The translations under genes were made by a program, and so were the position numbers. This document shows, piece by piece, positions 51,258 to 60,211 of a DNA stretch of 64,000 nt. The notes beneath the pieces were generated by a model. The model was not told the origin of the DNA. It searched no databases and saw only the letters and a list, made by a program, of their open reading frames with translations. Position 1 is the first letter of the stretch. Each line of letters opens with the position of its first letter. This DNA comes from Paraperibacillus esterisolvens (GTDB lineage: Bacteria; Bacillota; Bacilli; Bacillales; DSM-1321): positions 868,001-932,000 of the forward strand of contig NZ_CP143545.1 of assembly GCF_046237625.1 (NCBI RefSeq), written 5' to 3'.

Positions 51258-52664
51258 TTGAAAAAGAGTTTACTTAAAGTTTCACTGGTTGCCGGCTTAG
51301 GCCTGATGAGCGTGGTCCCGCCTGTACAGGCTTCGACCATCAATCAGATGGAACAGAAAAAACAGGAAGTACAGCAGAAAAAAAGCAAAGTCAATTCTGG
51401 AATCAATCAAGCTGAACAAACAATAAAAAGCCTGCAAGGAAAGCAGGCCACAACGGCAGAGAAAATCCAAATCCTGACCGATGCTATAAATAAAACAACA
51501 GCTCAAATTGACAAGAAAAACATAGAAATTAAAGAAGTGATGGCTGAGCTCGCTCAGCTGAAAAAGGAAATTACCATCATTAAAAAACGTATGGCCCAGC
51601 GTGAAGAACTGTTGAAGGAAAGGGCTCGTTCCATGCAGCAGAGCGGCGGAAATGCTGATTATCTGGAAGTCATCCTTGGATCTAAAAGCTTCGGCGATTT
51701 TCTTGAAAGAGTGAACGCAGTTGCGACCATTATGGATGCAGACCAGGAAATCCTTCGTCAGCAGGAAGAAGACAAAAAGAAGCTGGAACAGAATCAGCAG
51801 CAGGCAGAAGATAAAGCTGTCAGCCTCCAAAGTATGCTGAATGATCTTAAAGCCATGAAGGCCAAGCAGAAGGGTCAGGTTGTTGAATTAAGCCGCTTAA
51901 TGAAACAGCTAAAGCATAAAGAAGAAGAAACTCATTCGCACAAGATGGATCTGAAGGAGCAGGAGGAACTGCTTTCAGCCCAGGAGTCTTCTATACAGCA
52001 GGCCATCAACCTGGAAAAAACAAGACAGGCTGAACTGGCGGCTGCCAGAAAACGTGCGGCTGAAGAAGCGAAACAGCGTGCGGCTGAAGCAGCGAAGCAG
52101 CAGGCTGCAGAAGCGGCTAGACAAAAAGCTGCCCAAGCATCTGCACAGGCAGAACAAAGAGCGAAATCATCTTCAGCCAGTGAGCCAAAAAGAACATTCA
52201 AATCAGCTCCAAAAGAAACGTACCATGCACCGGCTCCAGCTCCGGCACCAAGTCCTGCTGTATCAAGCGGGAACTTTACAAGACCTGCAGCAGGGACTCT
52301 TTCTTCGAACTACGGAGCAAGATGGGGAACCAAGCATATGGGCGTTGATATTGCGGCAGCAGGCTATGTTCCAGTCATGTCGGCAGCTGACGGTGTAGTA
52401 AGCCGTGCTTATACGTCAAGCAGTTATGGCAATGTTGTTTTTATCTCCCATTCCATAAATGGACAAGTGTATACGACTGTATATGCCCACATGCAAAGCT
52501 TTTCTGTCAGCACCGGCCAGGTAGTGGCAAAAGGCCAGCAGATCGGTGTCATGGGCAGCACAGGCCAATCGACAGGCCAGCATCTTCATTTTGAACTGCA
52601 TCGCGGTGAATGGAATGCAGCTAAATCGAATGCGGTCAACCCGATCGGAATCGTACCATTTTAA
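51258..52664 (+). CDS. Coiled-coil M23-family peptidoglycan hydrolase (paralogue 1)
   Basis: A 468-residue secreted protein. Signal peptide 1-26 (cleaved after VQA). A long coiled coil occupies about 27-235 with the marker QQSGGNADYLEVILGSKSFG, then an Ala/Gln-rich helix (230-310), a Pro-rich linker, and a C-terminal LytM/M23 domain with HMGVDIA, YGNVVFISHS and HLHFELH (zinc ligands). It likely cleaves peptide cross-bridges and is controlled through the coiled coil as in EnvC/CwlO N-terminal domains. The start is TTG behind GAGGGG. A paralogue is at 55.9 kb. Confidence 0.93.
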   Translation: MKKSLLKVSLVAGLGLMSVVPPVQASTINQMEQKKQEVQQKKSKVNSGINQAEQTIKSLQGKQATTAEKIQILTDAINKTTAQIDKKNIEIKEVMAELAQLKKEITIIKKRMAQREELLKERARSMQQSGGNADYLEVILGSKSFGDFLERVNAVATIMDADQEILRQQEEDKKKLEQNQQQAEDKAVSLQSMLNDLKAMKAKQKGQVVELSRLMKQLKHKEEETHSHKMDLKEQEELLSAQESSIQQAINLEKTRQAELAAARKRAAEEAKQRAAEAAKQQAAEAARQKAAQASAQAEQRAKSSSASEPKRTFKSAPKETYHAPAPAPAPSPAVSSGNFTRPAAGTLSSNYGARWGTKHMGVDIAAAGYVPVMSAADGVVSRAYTSSSYGNVVFISHSINGQVYTTVYAHMQSFSVSTGQVVAKGQQIGVMGSTGQSTGQHLHFELHRGEWNAAKSNAVNPIGIVPF

Positions 52665-52680
52665 TAGGTAAGTCAAAAAA

Positions 52681-52714
52681 AAATCTGGCAGCACCGCTGC
52701 CAGATTTTTTTTTG
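52681..52714. terminator. Terminator between the M23 gene and chrA
   Basis: AAATCTGGCAGC-ACC-GCTGCCAGATTT with T9 on the plus strand and A residues before it; it can act in both directions. Confidence 0.93.
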
Positions 52715-52725
52715 TGTTCAGTGAG

Positions 52726-53907
52726 TTAAATCATACTCAGGAGCCATCCGCCCAGTGCGCCGGCAATCACTGCCGCCCAGGAAGGAAACTTCCAAAAGGC
52801 AAGCATCCCGAACAGCAGCGCTGCAAAAGCAAAGTCGAGGGATGATCGGATGGTACTCGTCCAAATGGGATCGTAAAGGGCACCAGCCAGGATTCCTACT
52901 ACTGCGGCGTTCACTCCCGCAAGAGCACCCCGGATGCTCCCGGAGTCCCTAAGGGTATTCCAAAAGGGCAGTGATCCTGCTATGAGCAGGAAGGCCGGAA
53001 GGAAAATAGAAATAACCGCAAGCAGGCCGCCAGACCAGCCGCCCTTCACAGCCCCCAGGTAAGCCGCAAAGGTAAAGAGGGGGCCAGGAATTGCCTGGGC
53101 TGCCCCATAGCCTGCAAGGAATGTCTCTTTATCAAGCCAGCCTGCCGGGACAAATTCCCGTTCCAGTAATGGAAGCACCACATGGCCGCCTCCAAACACG
53201 AGGGAACCCGAACGGTACAGACTGTCTGTCATGGCAAGCCATTGGCCGGAAGAAACATGTCTAATCACCGGCAGCAGAATCAGCAGTGCTGTAAAAACGA
53301 TAAGAAAGATAAATCCCGATCGCCTAGAGATGGGTAGTTCTACGGAATCGGCTGTCTTTTCTCCAGAAGATTTAAGCAAAACATATCCGATTAGTCCAGA
53401 AATTATGATAATGGCGGGCTGGCTTACTGCTGCCGGCCAGAGCAGCACGGCTATCAGGGAGAAGAGGGCAATGGTTTTTTCTATAGAACCTGATGCCAGC
53501 TTGGGTGCCATCCCAAGAATTGCATGGGCCACCACAGCGACAGACACAATTTTTAATCCATGGATCCATCCTGCATCTGCTGCACTCCACTCGGTTACAT
53601 ACAAGGCAAACAGGATGAGCGCAATGGCGGAAGGAAGGGTAAATCCCAAAAAGGCCATGATACCGCCGCCAATTCCGCCCCTTATCATACCGATGCCAAT
53701 CCCCGCCTGGCTGCTTGCCGGACCGGGAAGGAACTGGCAGAGGGCGATGAGATCCGCATAGGCCTTCTCATCAATCCACTTTCTGCGCCGGACATATTCT
53801 TCGTGGAAATAGCCAAGGTGGGCAATCGGCCCGCCGAATGAAGTCAACCCAAGCCGGAGGGAAACCAGGAAAATTTCCTGCAATCTCTTATGGATATGCT
53901 TATCCAT
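52726..53907 (-). CDS. chrA: Chromate efflux transporter ChrA
   Basis: A 393-residue two-domain (long-chain) CHR transporter. The N-terminal repeat has LGLTSFGGPIAHLGYFHEEYV and CQFLPGPASSQAGIGIG; the C-terminal repeat has GGGHVVLPLLEREFV and GAAQAIPGPLFTFAAYLGA. Around 10-11 helices. It exports chromate, or sulphate-like oxyanions, by proton motive force. AAAAAGGAG precedes the ATG. No ChrB/PadR regulator is adjacent. Confidence 0.95.
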   Translation of the reverse strand: MDKHIHKRLQEIFLVSLRLGLTSFGGPIAHLGYFHEEYVRRRKWIDEKAYADLIALCQFLPGPASSQAGIGIGMIRGGIGGGIMAFLGFTLPSAIALILFALYVTEWSAADAGWIHGLKIVSVAVVAHAILGMAPKLASGSIEKTIALFSLIAVLLWPAAVSQPAIIIISGLIGYVLLKSSGEKTADSVELPISRRSGFIFLIVFTALLILLPVIRHVSSGQWLAMTDSLYRSGSLVFGGGHVVLPLLEREFVPAGWLDKETFLAGYGAAQAIPGPLFTFAAYLGAVKGGWSGGLLAVISIFLPAFLLIAGSLPFWNTLRDSGSIRGALAGVNAAVVGILAGALYDPIWTSTIRSSLDFAFAALLFGMLAFWKFPSWAAVIAGALGGWLLSMI

Positions 53908-54172
53908 ACACCTGCTCCTTTTTGTTTTGACTTTTGTTAATGGTCTTTTCGTTTAAATGAGTTGTATAAGGCAGACTAACATGAATCAGACGTCGGCCCC
54001 CGCGCGGGTAGAGGCGCTATAGTGCAAATCAACATTGTTTTAATGATTATTGCCTTTCAATATTGTATCAAAACGAATATAACGATTGTTTTAAATATAT
54101 GTTAATTTGTTTGGCAATGGCGCCAGGAGGTAAAAGGATAATAGAAACTATATATAAAGGAGTGGGATTCAT

Positions 54173-54349
54173 ATGCCGCAGCATGACTATGATAAAAACG
54201 AAGAAAAAGGATCACGTGCGAAACCTGGCCAGGAATATTCCAGGGAAGCTGAAGAGAAAGATAACGGGCTGAACAATAACGATCTTTATGAAAAGATGGG
54301 GGATAATCCTGATCATAACCGGATCAAGGATGATTACCAGGGCAATTGA
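54173..54349 (+). CDS. Small hydrophilic protein (58 residues)
   Basis: A 58-residue, strongly acidic/hydrophilic, Asn/Asp/Glu-rich protein: MPQHDYDKNEEKGSRAKPGQ, then REAEEKDNGLNNNDLYEKM and a DHNRIKDDYQGN end. AAAGGAG is 10 bases upstream and a terminator follows. It looks intrinsically disordered, like small stress or sporulation proteins of Bacillus. It is below the common length cutoff. Function unknown. Confidence 0.7.
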   Translation: MPQHDYDKNEEKGSRAKPGQEYSREAEEKDNGLNNNDLYEKMGDNPDHNRIKDDYQGN

Positions 54350-54365
54350 ATAGCTTGCAGCATAT

Positions 54366-54393
54366 GGGGCTGTCCGAAAAGGGCAGCCCCTTT
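54366..54393 (+). terminator. Terminator after the 58-residue gene
   Basis: GGGGCTGTCC-N5-GGGCAGCCCC then T3. Confidence 0.75.
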
Positions 54394-54517
54394 GATATGA
54401 AGTTAAAGGGCCATTAATGAATTTGTAATTAAAAAACTGATGCAATCTGTGGTAATATTAGTTTCATAGACTCTTAGCAGTAAGAGCAATTGACTAAAAG
54501 AGGGAAGAAAACATTAA

Positions 54518-55675
54518 ATGTTAAAAAAAATCTTGAAAGCATATGATTATCCTGTATTTTTTACAGTTATAGTTCTTTGTTTGTTTGGACTGCTGATGGT
54601 TTACAGTTCGAGCATGATAACAGCAGTAGCACGCTGGGGCTATTCGGCCGATCACTTTTATGAGAGGCAGAAAGTTGCTTTTGTGGCAGCTTTTCTCTGT
54701 ATGCTGGTAACTATGTTTTTCCCTTATCAGCTCTATAAGCATCCCAGATTCCTGCTGACCATGATGGGTGGCACCATCGGCTTGCTGCTGCTTGTATTTG
54801 CATTCGGACATTCGGCAGGGAACGCCCGGAGCTGGCTTGCCCTGGGAGGATTTAACCTTCAGCCGGCCGAGGTGGCAAAACTCGCAGTGATCATCTATCT
54901 CTCTGCCATCTATTCCAAGAGGCAGGATAAGATTAATAACATTGATAAAGCCGTAATGCCCACCATGATTTTCCTTTTGACCATATGCTTCTTCATAGCA
55001 ATCCAGCCCGATTATGGAAATGTCGCCATTATCACAGCCATTGCGGGTACCATTTTAATGTCATCCGGGATGTCGATGAAAAGCCTCTCAAAGATTGCCT
55101 CCATTCTGGCACTTGGCGTTGCGGTTATCGGCCTGTTCGTATTGATCACCGGGAATTACTCTACAGTAGTGTCCGAAGAGCGTGTATCCAGGTTCACAGG
55201 ATTGAAGGAACCATTCAAAACGGAACAGAACGAAGGGTATCATCTGGCTAATTCCCTTCTGGCTATTGGATCTGGCGGAGTCAAGGGCCTCGGGCTTGGG
55301 CAGAGTATCCAGAAATACGGCTATCTCCCTGAATCACATACAGATTTCATCATTTCAATCATTGCGGAGGAGCTTGGCTTCTTCGGTGTTGCTCTTGTGC
55401 TGGGCGGGCTTGGGTTCATAGTCCTTCGGGGCTTCCTGCTTGCGGCAAGATGCAAGGATGCATTTGGGAGCCTCCTTTTGATTGGCATATCCTCAATGAT
55501 TGGAATTCAGGTTATGATTAATCTGGGAGGTGCAACAGGGCTTCTGCCTATCACGGGCATAACGCTGCCATTTATCAGCTACGGAGGCTCCTCACTTATA
55601 CTGCTGATGGGCTCAATGGGCATCTACCAAAACGTTATAATGAAAATGAATCTTAAGAAAAAGGAAAGCCTATAA
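54518..55675 (+). CDS. SEDS-family (FtsW/RodA/SpoVE) peptidoglycan glycosyltransferase
   Basis: A 385-residue membrane protein with ten helices. SEDS motifs: YSSSMI near residue 27, ARSWLALGGFNLQPAEVAKLA, IQPDYGNVAI (conserved Asp), and the C-terminal SHTDFIISIIAEELGFFG plus GLLPITGITLPFISYGGSS. SEDS proteins polymerise lipid II with a class B PBP. FtsW versus RodA cannot be decided from the sequence; no PBP or division genes are adjacent. The following gene encodes an M23 hydrolase, a wall-related neighbour. Confidence 0.93.
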   Translation: MLKKILKAYDYPVFFTVIVLCLFGLLMVYSSSMITAVARWGYSADHFYERQKVAFVAAFLCMLVTMFFPYQLYKHPRFLLTMMGGTIGLLLLVFAFGHSAGNARSWLALGGFNLQPAEVAKLAVIIYLSAIYSKRQDKINNIDKAVMPTMIFLLTICFFIAIQPDYGNVAIITAIAGTILMSSGMSMKSLSKIASILALGVAVIGLFVLITGNYSTVVSEERVSRFTGLKEPFKTEQNEGYHLANSLLAIGSGGVKGLGLGQSIQKYGYLPESHTDFIISIIAEELGFFGVALVLGGLGFIVLRGFLLAARCKDAFGSLLLIGISSMIGIQVMINLGGATGLLPITGITLPFISYGGSSLILLMGSMGIYQNVIMKMNLKKKESL

Positions 55676-55683
55676 AACCAGTA

Positions 55684-55715
55684 AGCAGCACACCAGCCCG
55701 GTGTGCTGCTTTTTC
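55684..55715 (+). terminator. Terminator after the SEDS gene
   Basis: AGCAGCACACC-N5-GGTGTGCTGCT then T5. Confidence 0.93.
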
Positions 55716-55895
55716 GTGTATTATAAAAAGTACAGGCAATTTTTGAAATTGAAATATTTTTGAAACATTTCCCGACAAAGTGCGTGGTATAATAGTCTAG
55801 TAAATTGGATAAACGTGTAAGTTTTCCCAATTTTTTTGGGAAATTTGGCATTTTAGAGAGAAATAGATAACTATAGAAATAGGCGGGGAAAAGTT

Positions 55896-57167
55896 TTGAG
55901 AAAAATAGTCGCATGGATCATGGCAGCCATTCTGGTCACAGGATATCTGAATCCGGATGCAGCTGCAGCATCACTCACTGATATGCAGGTGAAAAAGAAA
56001 AAAATTGAATCAAAGCAAAATAAAGTGCAATCCGGCATACATGCTGCCGAAAACAGGATCAAAAACCTTCAAGGCCAGCAGAAAACGCTTGTAGAAGAAA
56101 TCGAGGACCTTAATATTAAGCTTCTCGAAACAGCCGGACGTATTGAAGATAAAACGAAAAAAATTGAAGAGGCAAACAAGAAGATAGCAGAACTCAATTC
56201 GGAAATCCTCGTTATCACGGACAGAATCCAAAAAAGGGAAGAACTGCTCAAAGAGCGGGCGCGGGCCATGCAGCAGAACGGCGGCAATGCGGATTATCTG
56301 GAAGTGATTCTCGGTGCAAAAAGTTTTGGCAACTTCCTGGAAAGAGTATCAGCGGTGTCTGCCATCATGGAGGCAGACAGGGACATCATCCGTGAGCAGG
56401 AGGAAGATCAGAAAGAGCTTGAAAAAAGAGAAGAAAAGCTGAAGGAAGAACGTGCTTCCCTGCAGACCATGCTTGAAGACCTCAAAAATCTGCAGGCTCA
56501 GCAGAACAGGCAGAAGGCGAGCAAAAAAGAGTTGATAAAAAAACTTAGAAAACAGGAGCAGGAGACCCATAGCCATAAGATGGATCTGAAGGAAGAGGAA
56601 GAGCTCCTGGCCGCACAGGCTGCAGCTATTCAACAGGCTATTACGCTTGAGGAGAAGAGGCTGGCAGAGCTTGAGGCAGCAAGGAAACAGGCGGCGGAGG
56701 AAGCAGCCAAGGCATCTGTTTCGGGAACAGCTGTCTCAGGCACATCAGTGAGGCCGGCCATTTCAAGCGGCACCTTCACGACCCCTGCGAGCGGAATTCT
56801 TTCATCTAATTTTGGCCCTCGCAGCGGCGGGCGCCATATGGGAGTGGATATAGCCAATTCAGGTGCTAATGTAACGGTTGTGTCAGCAGCGGATGGTGTG
56901 GTGAGCAAATCCTATCTATCCTCAAGCTACGGTAACGTGATTTTTGTCACACATTCCATTAAAGGGAAAGTGTATACCACCGTTTATGCTCACCTTAAGG
57001 CAAGATATGCCGGCACCGGTCAAGTCGTAGCGAAGGGACAGCAGATCGGGGTAATGGGCAATACAGGAGAGTCAAGAGGACAGCACCTGCATTTTGAATT
57101 ACACCAGGGCCCATGGAACCAAAATAAAACGAATGCGCTAAACCCTATTGGGATTGTGCCATTTTAA
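55896..57167 (+). CDS. Coiled-coil M23-family peptidoglycan hydrolase (paralogue 2)
   Basis: A 423-residue secreted protein of the same design as the 51.3-kb gene. A signal peptide covers about 1-25 (cleaved after DAAAA). The coiled coil (30-250) contains QQNGGNADYLEVILGAKSFG, then a short Ala/Ser linker, and the LytM/M23 domain with HMGVDIA, YGNVIFVTHS and HLHFELH. It is 45 residues shorter because the Ala/Gln helix and Pro-rich linker are reduced. The start is TTG after AGGCGGGG. A hairpin terminator follows. Confidence 0.93.
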   Translation: MRKIVAWIMAAILVTGYLNPDAAAASLTDMQVKKKKIESKQNKVQSGIHAAENRIKNLQGQQKTLVEEIEDLNIKLLETAGRIEDKTKKIEEANKKIAELNSEILVITDRIQKREELLKERARAMQQNGGNADYLEVILGAKSFGNFLERVSAVSAIMEADRDIIREQEEDQKELEKREEKLKEERASLQTMLEDLKNLQAQQNRQKASKKELIKKLRKQEQETHSHKMDLKEEEELLAAQAAAIQQAITLEEKRLAELEAARKQAAEEAAKASVSGTAVSGTSVRPAISSGTFTTPASGILSSNFGPRSGGRHMGVDIANSGANVTVVSAADGVVSKSYLSSSYGNVIFVTHSIKGKVYTTVYAHLKARYAGTGQVVAKGQQIGVMGNTGESRGQHLHFELHQGPWNQNKTNALNPIGIVPF

Positions 57168-57176
57168 CACGCATAA

Positions 57177-57207
57177 AGAAAGCACCTCATGTAGGAGGTG
57201 CTTTCTT
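57177..57207. terminator. Bidirectional terminator between the M23 gene and the KGG gene
   Basis: AAGAAAGCACCTC-N5-GAGGTGCTTTCTT, a 13-bp perfect stem. Confidence 0.88.
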
Positions 57208-57215
57208 GTATTTTA

Positions 57216-57425
57216 TTACTTATTATTGTTGTTGCGGGCTTCTCCGCCTTTTTTGCCGATTTCTTCGTAAAATTCACGATCATGGTTTTTGGAAGTGGCT
57301 TCTCCGCCCTTTTTTCCAATTTCCTGATAGAAGTCCTTATCATGATTTTTGGCAGTAGTTTCCCCGCCCTTGCGTCCGGCTTCTTCCACACTCATCTTAC
57401 CATTATTATTATTGTTGTTTGCCAT
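57216..57425 (-). CDS. KGG-repeat general stress protein (2 repeats)
   Basis: A 69-residue, highly hydrophilic protein. Asn-rich ends flank 20-residue repeats of the form KGGEATSKNHDREFYEEIGK, the GsiB-like KGG (stress-induced bacterial acidophilic) repeat. Proteins of this kind accumulate in glucose starvation, desiccation and other SigB-type stress. AGGAGGAG precedes the ATG. It is the third of three tandem paralogues on this strand. Confidence 0.93.
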   Translation of the reverse strand: MANNNNNNGKMSVEEAGRKGGETTAKNHDKDFYQEIGKKGGEATSKNHDREFYEEIGKKGGEARNNNNK

Positions 57426-57484
57426 TTTAATCTCCTCCTGTATAATATAATCTAATATCTAAGTAAACGACCCTTTTAAATGAA

Positions 57485-57871
57485 TCAATTCCGGTTATTG
57501 TTTCGTGCGTTGCCGCCTTTTTCCCCGATCTCTTCATAGAACTCGCGGCCATGGTTCTCGGAAGTGGCTTCTCCGCCTTTTTTGCCGATTTCCTGGTAGA
57601 AATCTTTGTCATGATTATCAGAAGTGGCTTCTCCGCCCTTTTTACCGATTTCCTGGTAGAAATCCTTGTCATGGTTATTAGAAGTGGCTTCCCCGCCCTT
57701 TTTACCGATTTCCTGGTAGAAATCCTTGTCATGGTTCTCGGAAGTGGCTTCTCCGCCCTTTTTACCGATTTCCTGGTAGAAATCCTTGTCATGATTCTTT
57801 GAAGTGGCCTCTCCGCCCATACGTCCTGCTTCTTCGGTAGTCATTTTTCGATTATTATTTTTTTCAGCCAT
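57485..57871 (-). CDS. KGG-repeat general stress protein (5 repeats)
   Basis: A 128-residue protein with five 20-residue units (KGGEATSxNHDKDFYQEIGK) between an N-terminal MAEKNNNRKMTTEEAGRMG and an Asn-rich end. At the DNA level the units are 60-bp direct repeats with few differences (57541-57810), which suggests recent expansion by slippage or unequal crossing over. AAAAGGAG lies 10 bases before ATG 57871. No separate promoter is clear. Confidence 0.93.
   Translation of the reverse strand: MAEKNNNRKMTTEEAGRMGGEATSKNHDKDFYQEIGKKGGEATSENHDKDFYQEIGKKGGEATSNNHDKDFYQEIGKKGGEATSDNHDKDFYQEIGKKGGEATSENHGREFYEEIGEKGGNARNNNRN
57541..57810 (-). repeat. 60-bp coding tandem repeats in the KGG gene
   Basis: Four to five nearly identical 60-bp units, matching 20-residue protein repeats. 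The number of units is likely variable between strains. Confidence 0.9.
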
Positions 57872-57997
57872 GTTGTCAGCACTCCTTTTAAATGGATTTT
57901 TCATAAAAAGTGTCCAATTGGCATAATGTGTGGTTATAAACGGATTTGTAATGGAGAAGCTAGTAAAATAGTTCTACGTTCTCCATAAAAAAAAGTT

Positions 57998-58264
57998 TTA
58001 ATTCTTTCGGTTGTTGTTACGGGCTTCTCCGCCTTTTTCGCCAATCTCCTGATAAAATTCCTTATCATGATTTTGGGAAGTAGCTTCTCCGCCCTTCTTT
58101 CCAATTTCCTGGTAAAACTCTTTATCATGATTTTCTGATGTAGCTTCTCCGCCTTTTTTGCCGATTTCCTGATAAAAATCTTTGTCATGATTACGTGAAG
58201 TAGCTTCCCCGCCCATGCGGCCAGCTTCTTCTACAGACAATTTTTTGTTATCTTTTTCAGCCAT
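57998..58264 (-). CDS. KGG-repeat general stress protein (3 repeats)
   Basis: An 88-residue GsiB-like protein: MAEKDNKKLSVEEAGRMGGE, then three 20-residue KGGEATS-NHDKEFYQEIGK repeats and an Asn/Arg-rich end. GAGGAG is nine bases before the ATG. It is the first of the three tandem genes and has a SigB-like promoter upstream. Confidence 0.93.
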   Translation of the reverse strand: MAEKDNKKLSVEEAGRMGGEATSRNHDKDFYQEIGKKGGEATSENHDKEFYQEIGKKGGEATSQNHDKEFYQEIGEKGGEARNNNRKN

Positions 58265-58306
58265 GCAAATCCACTCCTCATAATAATTTGTCTTACAGTA
58301 CTATAT

Positions 58307-58331
58307 ATATCCGCCTCTAAAGACTTTAAAC
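58307..58331 (-). promoter_or_regulatory. SigB-like promoter of the KGG genes
   Basis: On the minus strand GTTTAA, 13 bases, GGATAT (consensus GTTT-N12-15-GGGWAW), 40 bp before the first KGG gene. SigB control is known for gsiB; here inferred. Confidence 0.7.
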
Positions 58332-58609
58332 TTGAAATACCTCTCAAATATTTCCAGAAAAAAGGGTGTTTGTTTTTCAATAATTACTTAAAGATTGCAG
58401 CAGCACCATTCCCCGCTTTTTATTACAGGAGTGCAGGCAGAGAGCCTGCTGCAGAAAACAACTTTCTTGTCGAAAAAGCCGCAAGTTGTACGTTATAGAT
58501 TTTTAAACAGCCAATTTTTTAGCAATCCCTAAATGTTTATTGAATTATTCCGATATAGGATATAAAATAAAATTCATTTTCCTAAAAAAGTAAGAAAGAG
58601 TGCAGATAA
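58332..58609. other. Intergenic stretch without supported gene
   Basis: About 280 bp of AT-rich sequence with no hairpin or recognisable ORF. Confidence 0.4.
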
Positions 58610-59053
58610 ATGAATGAAACCATTGAGGGAATCACAGCTGAATTACTCGACAGGTGCGGATTAACTATACCGGTGCTGCTGGAGAAATGCTTTCCAGGCG
58701 GCCGTCTTGTAGGCGGGAAGTTTAATGTCGGCACCCGTACGATCACCATGTATATAGATACTGTCCGGGAACAATGCCTGCAGGTATTAGGAAGCGGAAC
58801 TGATTTCTTAAATTATTATGCTATAGTTCTTGCCCATGAGCTGGGACATGCGCTGGACGAGGATCTGGAAGAGCTGGCGGAGCTCCTTCATATATATGAA
58901 GGCAATGAACCTGAATCTGAAGGCCTTATCAGGCTGGCAGAAGAAAAAGCCTGGGACATTGCAAGGGAAATTGTATATGACTTGGATGAACGTTTATTTA
59001 CCAAGGTCAGGAATGAAGCATTAGAAATGCATGGAGAAAAAGCCCTTGTTTGA
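58610..59053 (+). CDS. Small zincin-like metallopeptidase domain protein
   Basis: A 147-residue soluble protein with the zinc-binding motif HELGH in IVLAHELGHALDEDLEEL, and an acidic region after it. The motif and the YYAIVLAHELGHA context indicate a zincin fold, as in ImmA/IrrE proteins, but the helix-turn-helix partner is not present. The stop overlaps a short hairpin-T terminator (AAAAGCCCTT/AAGGG). Ribosome binding site: a weak GAAAGAG. Substrate unknown. Confidence 0.8.
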   Translation: MNETIEGITAELLDRCGLTIPVLLEKCFPGGRLVGGKFNVGTRTITMYIDTVREQCLQVLGSGTDFLNYYAIVLAHELGHALDEDLEELAELLHIYEGNEPESEGLIRLAEEKAWDIAREIVYDLDERLFTKVRNEALEMHGEKALV

Positions 59054-59152
59054 AGGGTTTTTTTATTTGTCCGAATTAAACTGGATATATTGTACGAAAA
59101 ATATTGAATGATAAATCCGATTTATGCTAATATCCCTCATAGGGGTGAGAAA

Positions 59153-60211
59153 ATGAAAGTAATCGATTTTACAAATTCCAGTCAAAAGACATATAAGGTA
59201 GGAATGGCATATTCCCTTCTTTTTGAATGTGCACTTGGCATTGCTTCCTATACTTACAGGGAAATACATGATTCCCTGGATAAAACCAGCTGTTATTGGC
59301 TGAATGAGGATTTCAGCCCTGGCCGGGATCTTGCAGAAGAGCTTATAAAAGTAACACAGCATAACACCTGGAAAAGTCTGCTTCTGCTGCTTTTGCAGAA
59401 TAATAGTACGGATTTGGAGTCGTTTAGGGATACCGTCATGAATCTTGAAGATGACCATTTTTACTCACAGGTTTATCCATATATAGGGGAAGAGGGAGAA
59501 CCGATCCGGCTAAGGGCTGCAAAGGGCAGTGAGGAGGACATTCAAGCATACATAACCGCCGCCAGGGGGCACGCATTCTTTCCGGAATATATCCGGTATG
59601 TCTCGTACACAAATGCTGAAGAAGTAAAGACGCATCTTTGCCGGATAATGGAGCTGTGGTACAAGGAAGTGATCCAGCCTCGGGAAAGCAGGCTGCAAGC
59701 CATATTAGAAAAGGACTATGAAACAAAAGTAAGACACAACCGGGAGGCGAGCCCCGAACAGGCTGTTGAAAAGGCGGCGATGGGGATGAAGGTCCCCCAG
59801 CAGCCTGGACTCTACAAGGTAATCCTGATACCCCAGATTACATACCGGCCGTGGAACCTTATCTGTGATTTGCCCCGTACTAAATGTATCTTTTACCCGG
59901 CTGCAGACCGCAGCTTTCAGGATGATGAGGATGAATATGAACCAGACAGCCGCATGGTGCAGACTTTTAAGCTGCTTGGAGATCCGCTGAGGCTCAAAAT
60001 ACTAAAGCTTGCGGCAGAAAGAGAACAGGGCCTTAAGGAGCTCCAGGAAAGACTTGTCATACCCAAAACTACGCTTCATCATCATTTACAACAGATGAGG
60101 GCAGCAAGACTGATTCTTTCTTCGGACGGAAAATACCGGGTGAATCTTGATGCCATTCAGAATCTGGAAGGGGAACTGCTGGATTTCTTAAGGCAGCCGG
60201 AGGGTGAATAA
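59153..60211 (+). CDS. ArsR-type HTH regulator with long N-terminal domain
   Basis: A 352-residue protein. The N-terminal 240 residues form a mostly helical domain with no known catalytic motif (DUF5937-like). The C-terminal 85 residues are a winged helix: MVQTFKLLGDPLRLKILKLAAE, then LVIPKTTLHHHLQQMRAARLI. ATG 59153 has GGGGTGAG eight bases upstream, preferred to 59108. The stop abuts the ATG of an MFS transporter, so it probably regulates that exporter, as is typical for this gene pair. Confidence 0.85.
   Translation: MKVIDFTNSSQKTYKVGMAYSLLFECALGIASYTYREIHDSLDKTSCYWLNEDFSPGRDLAEELIKVTQHNTWKSLLLLLLQNNSTDLESFRDTVMNLEDDHFYSQVYPYIGEEGEPIRLRAAKGSEEDIQAYITAARGHAFFPEYIRYVSYTNAEEVKTHLCRIMELWYKEVIQPRESRLQAILEKDYETKVRHNREASPEQAVEKAAMGMKVPQQPGLYKVILIPQITYRPWNLICDLPRTKCIFYPAADRSFQDDEDEYEPDSRMVQTFKLLGDPLRLKILKLAAEREQGLKELQERLVIPKTTLHHHLQQMRAARLILSSDGKYRVNLDAIQNLEGELLDFLRQPEGE

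Noticed and set aside
53910..54170. Riboswitch or attenuator upstream of chrA or the 58-residue gene
   Set aside because: No conserved fold could be recognised; only a short GC-rich patch is visible.
57485..58264. Regularly spaced repeats that might be a CRISPR array
   Set aside because: The 60-bp units are in frame, translate to KGG protein repeats and have no unique spacers.
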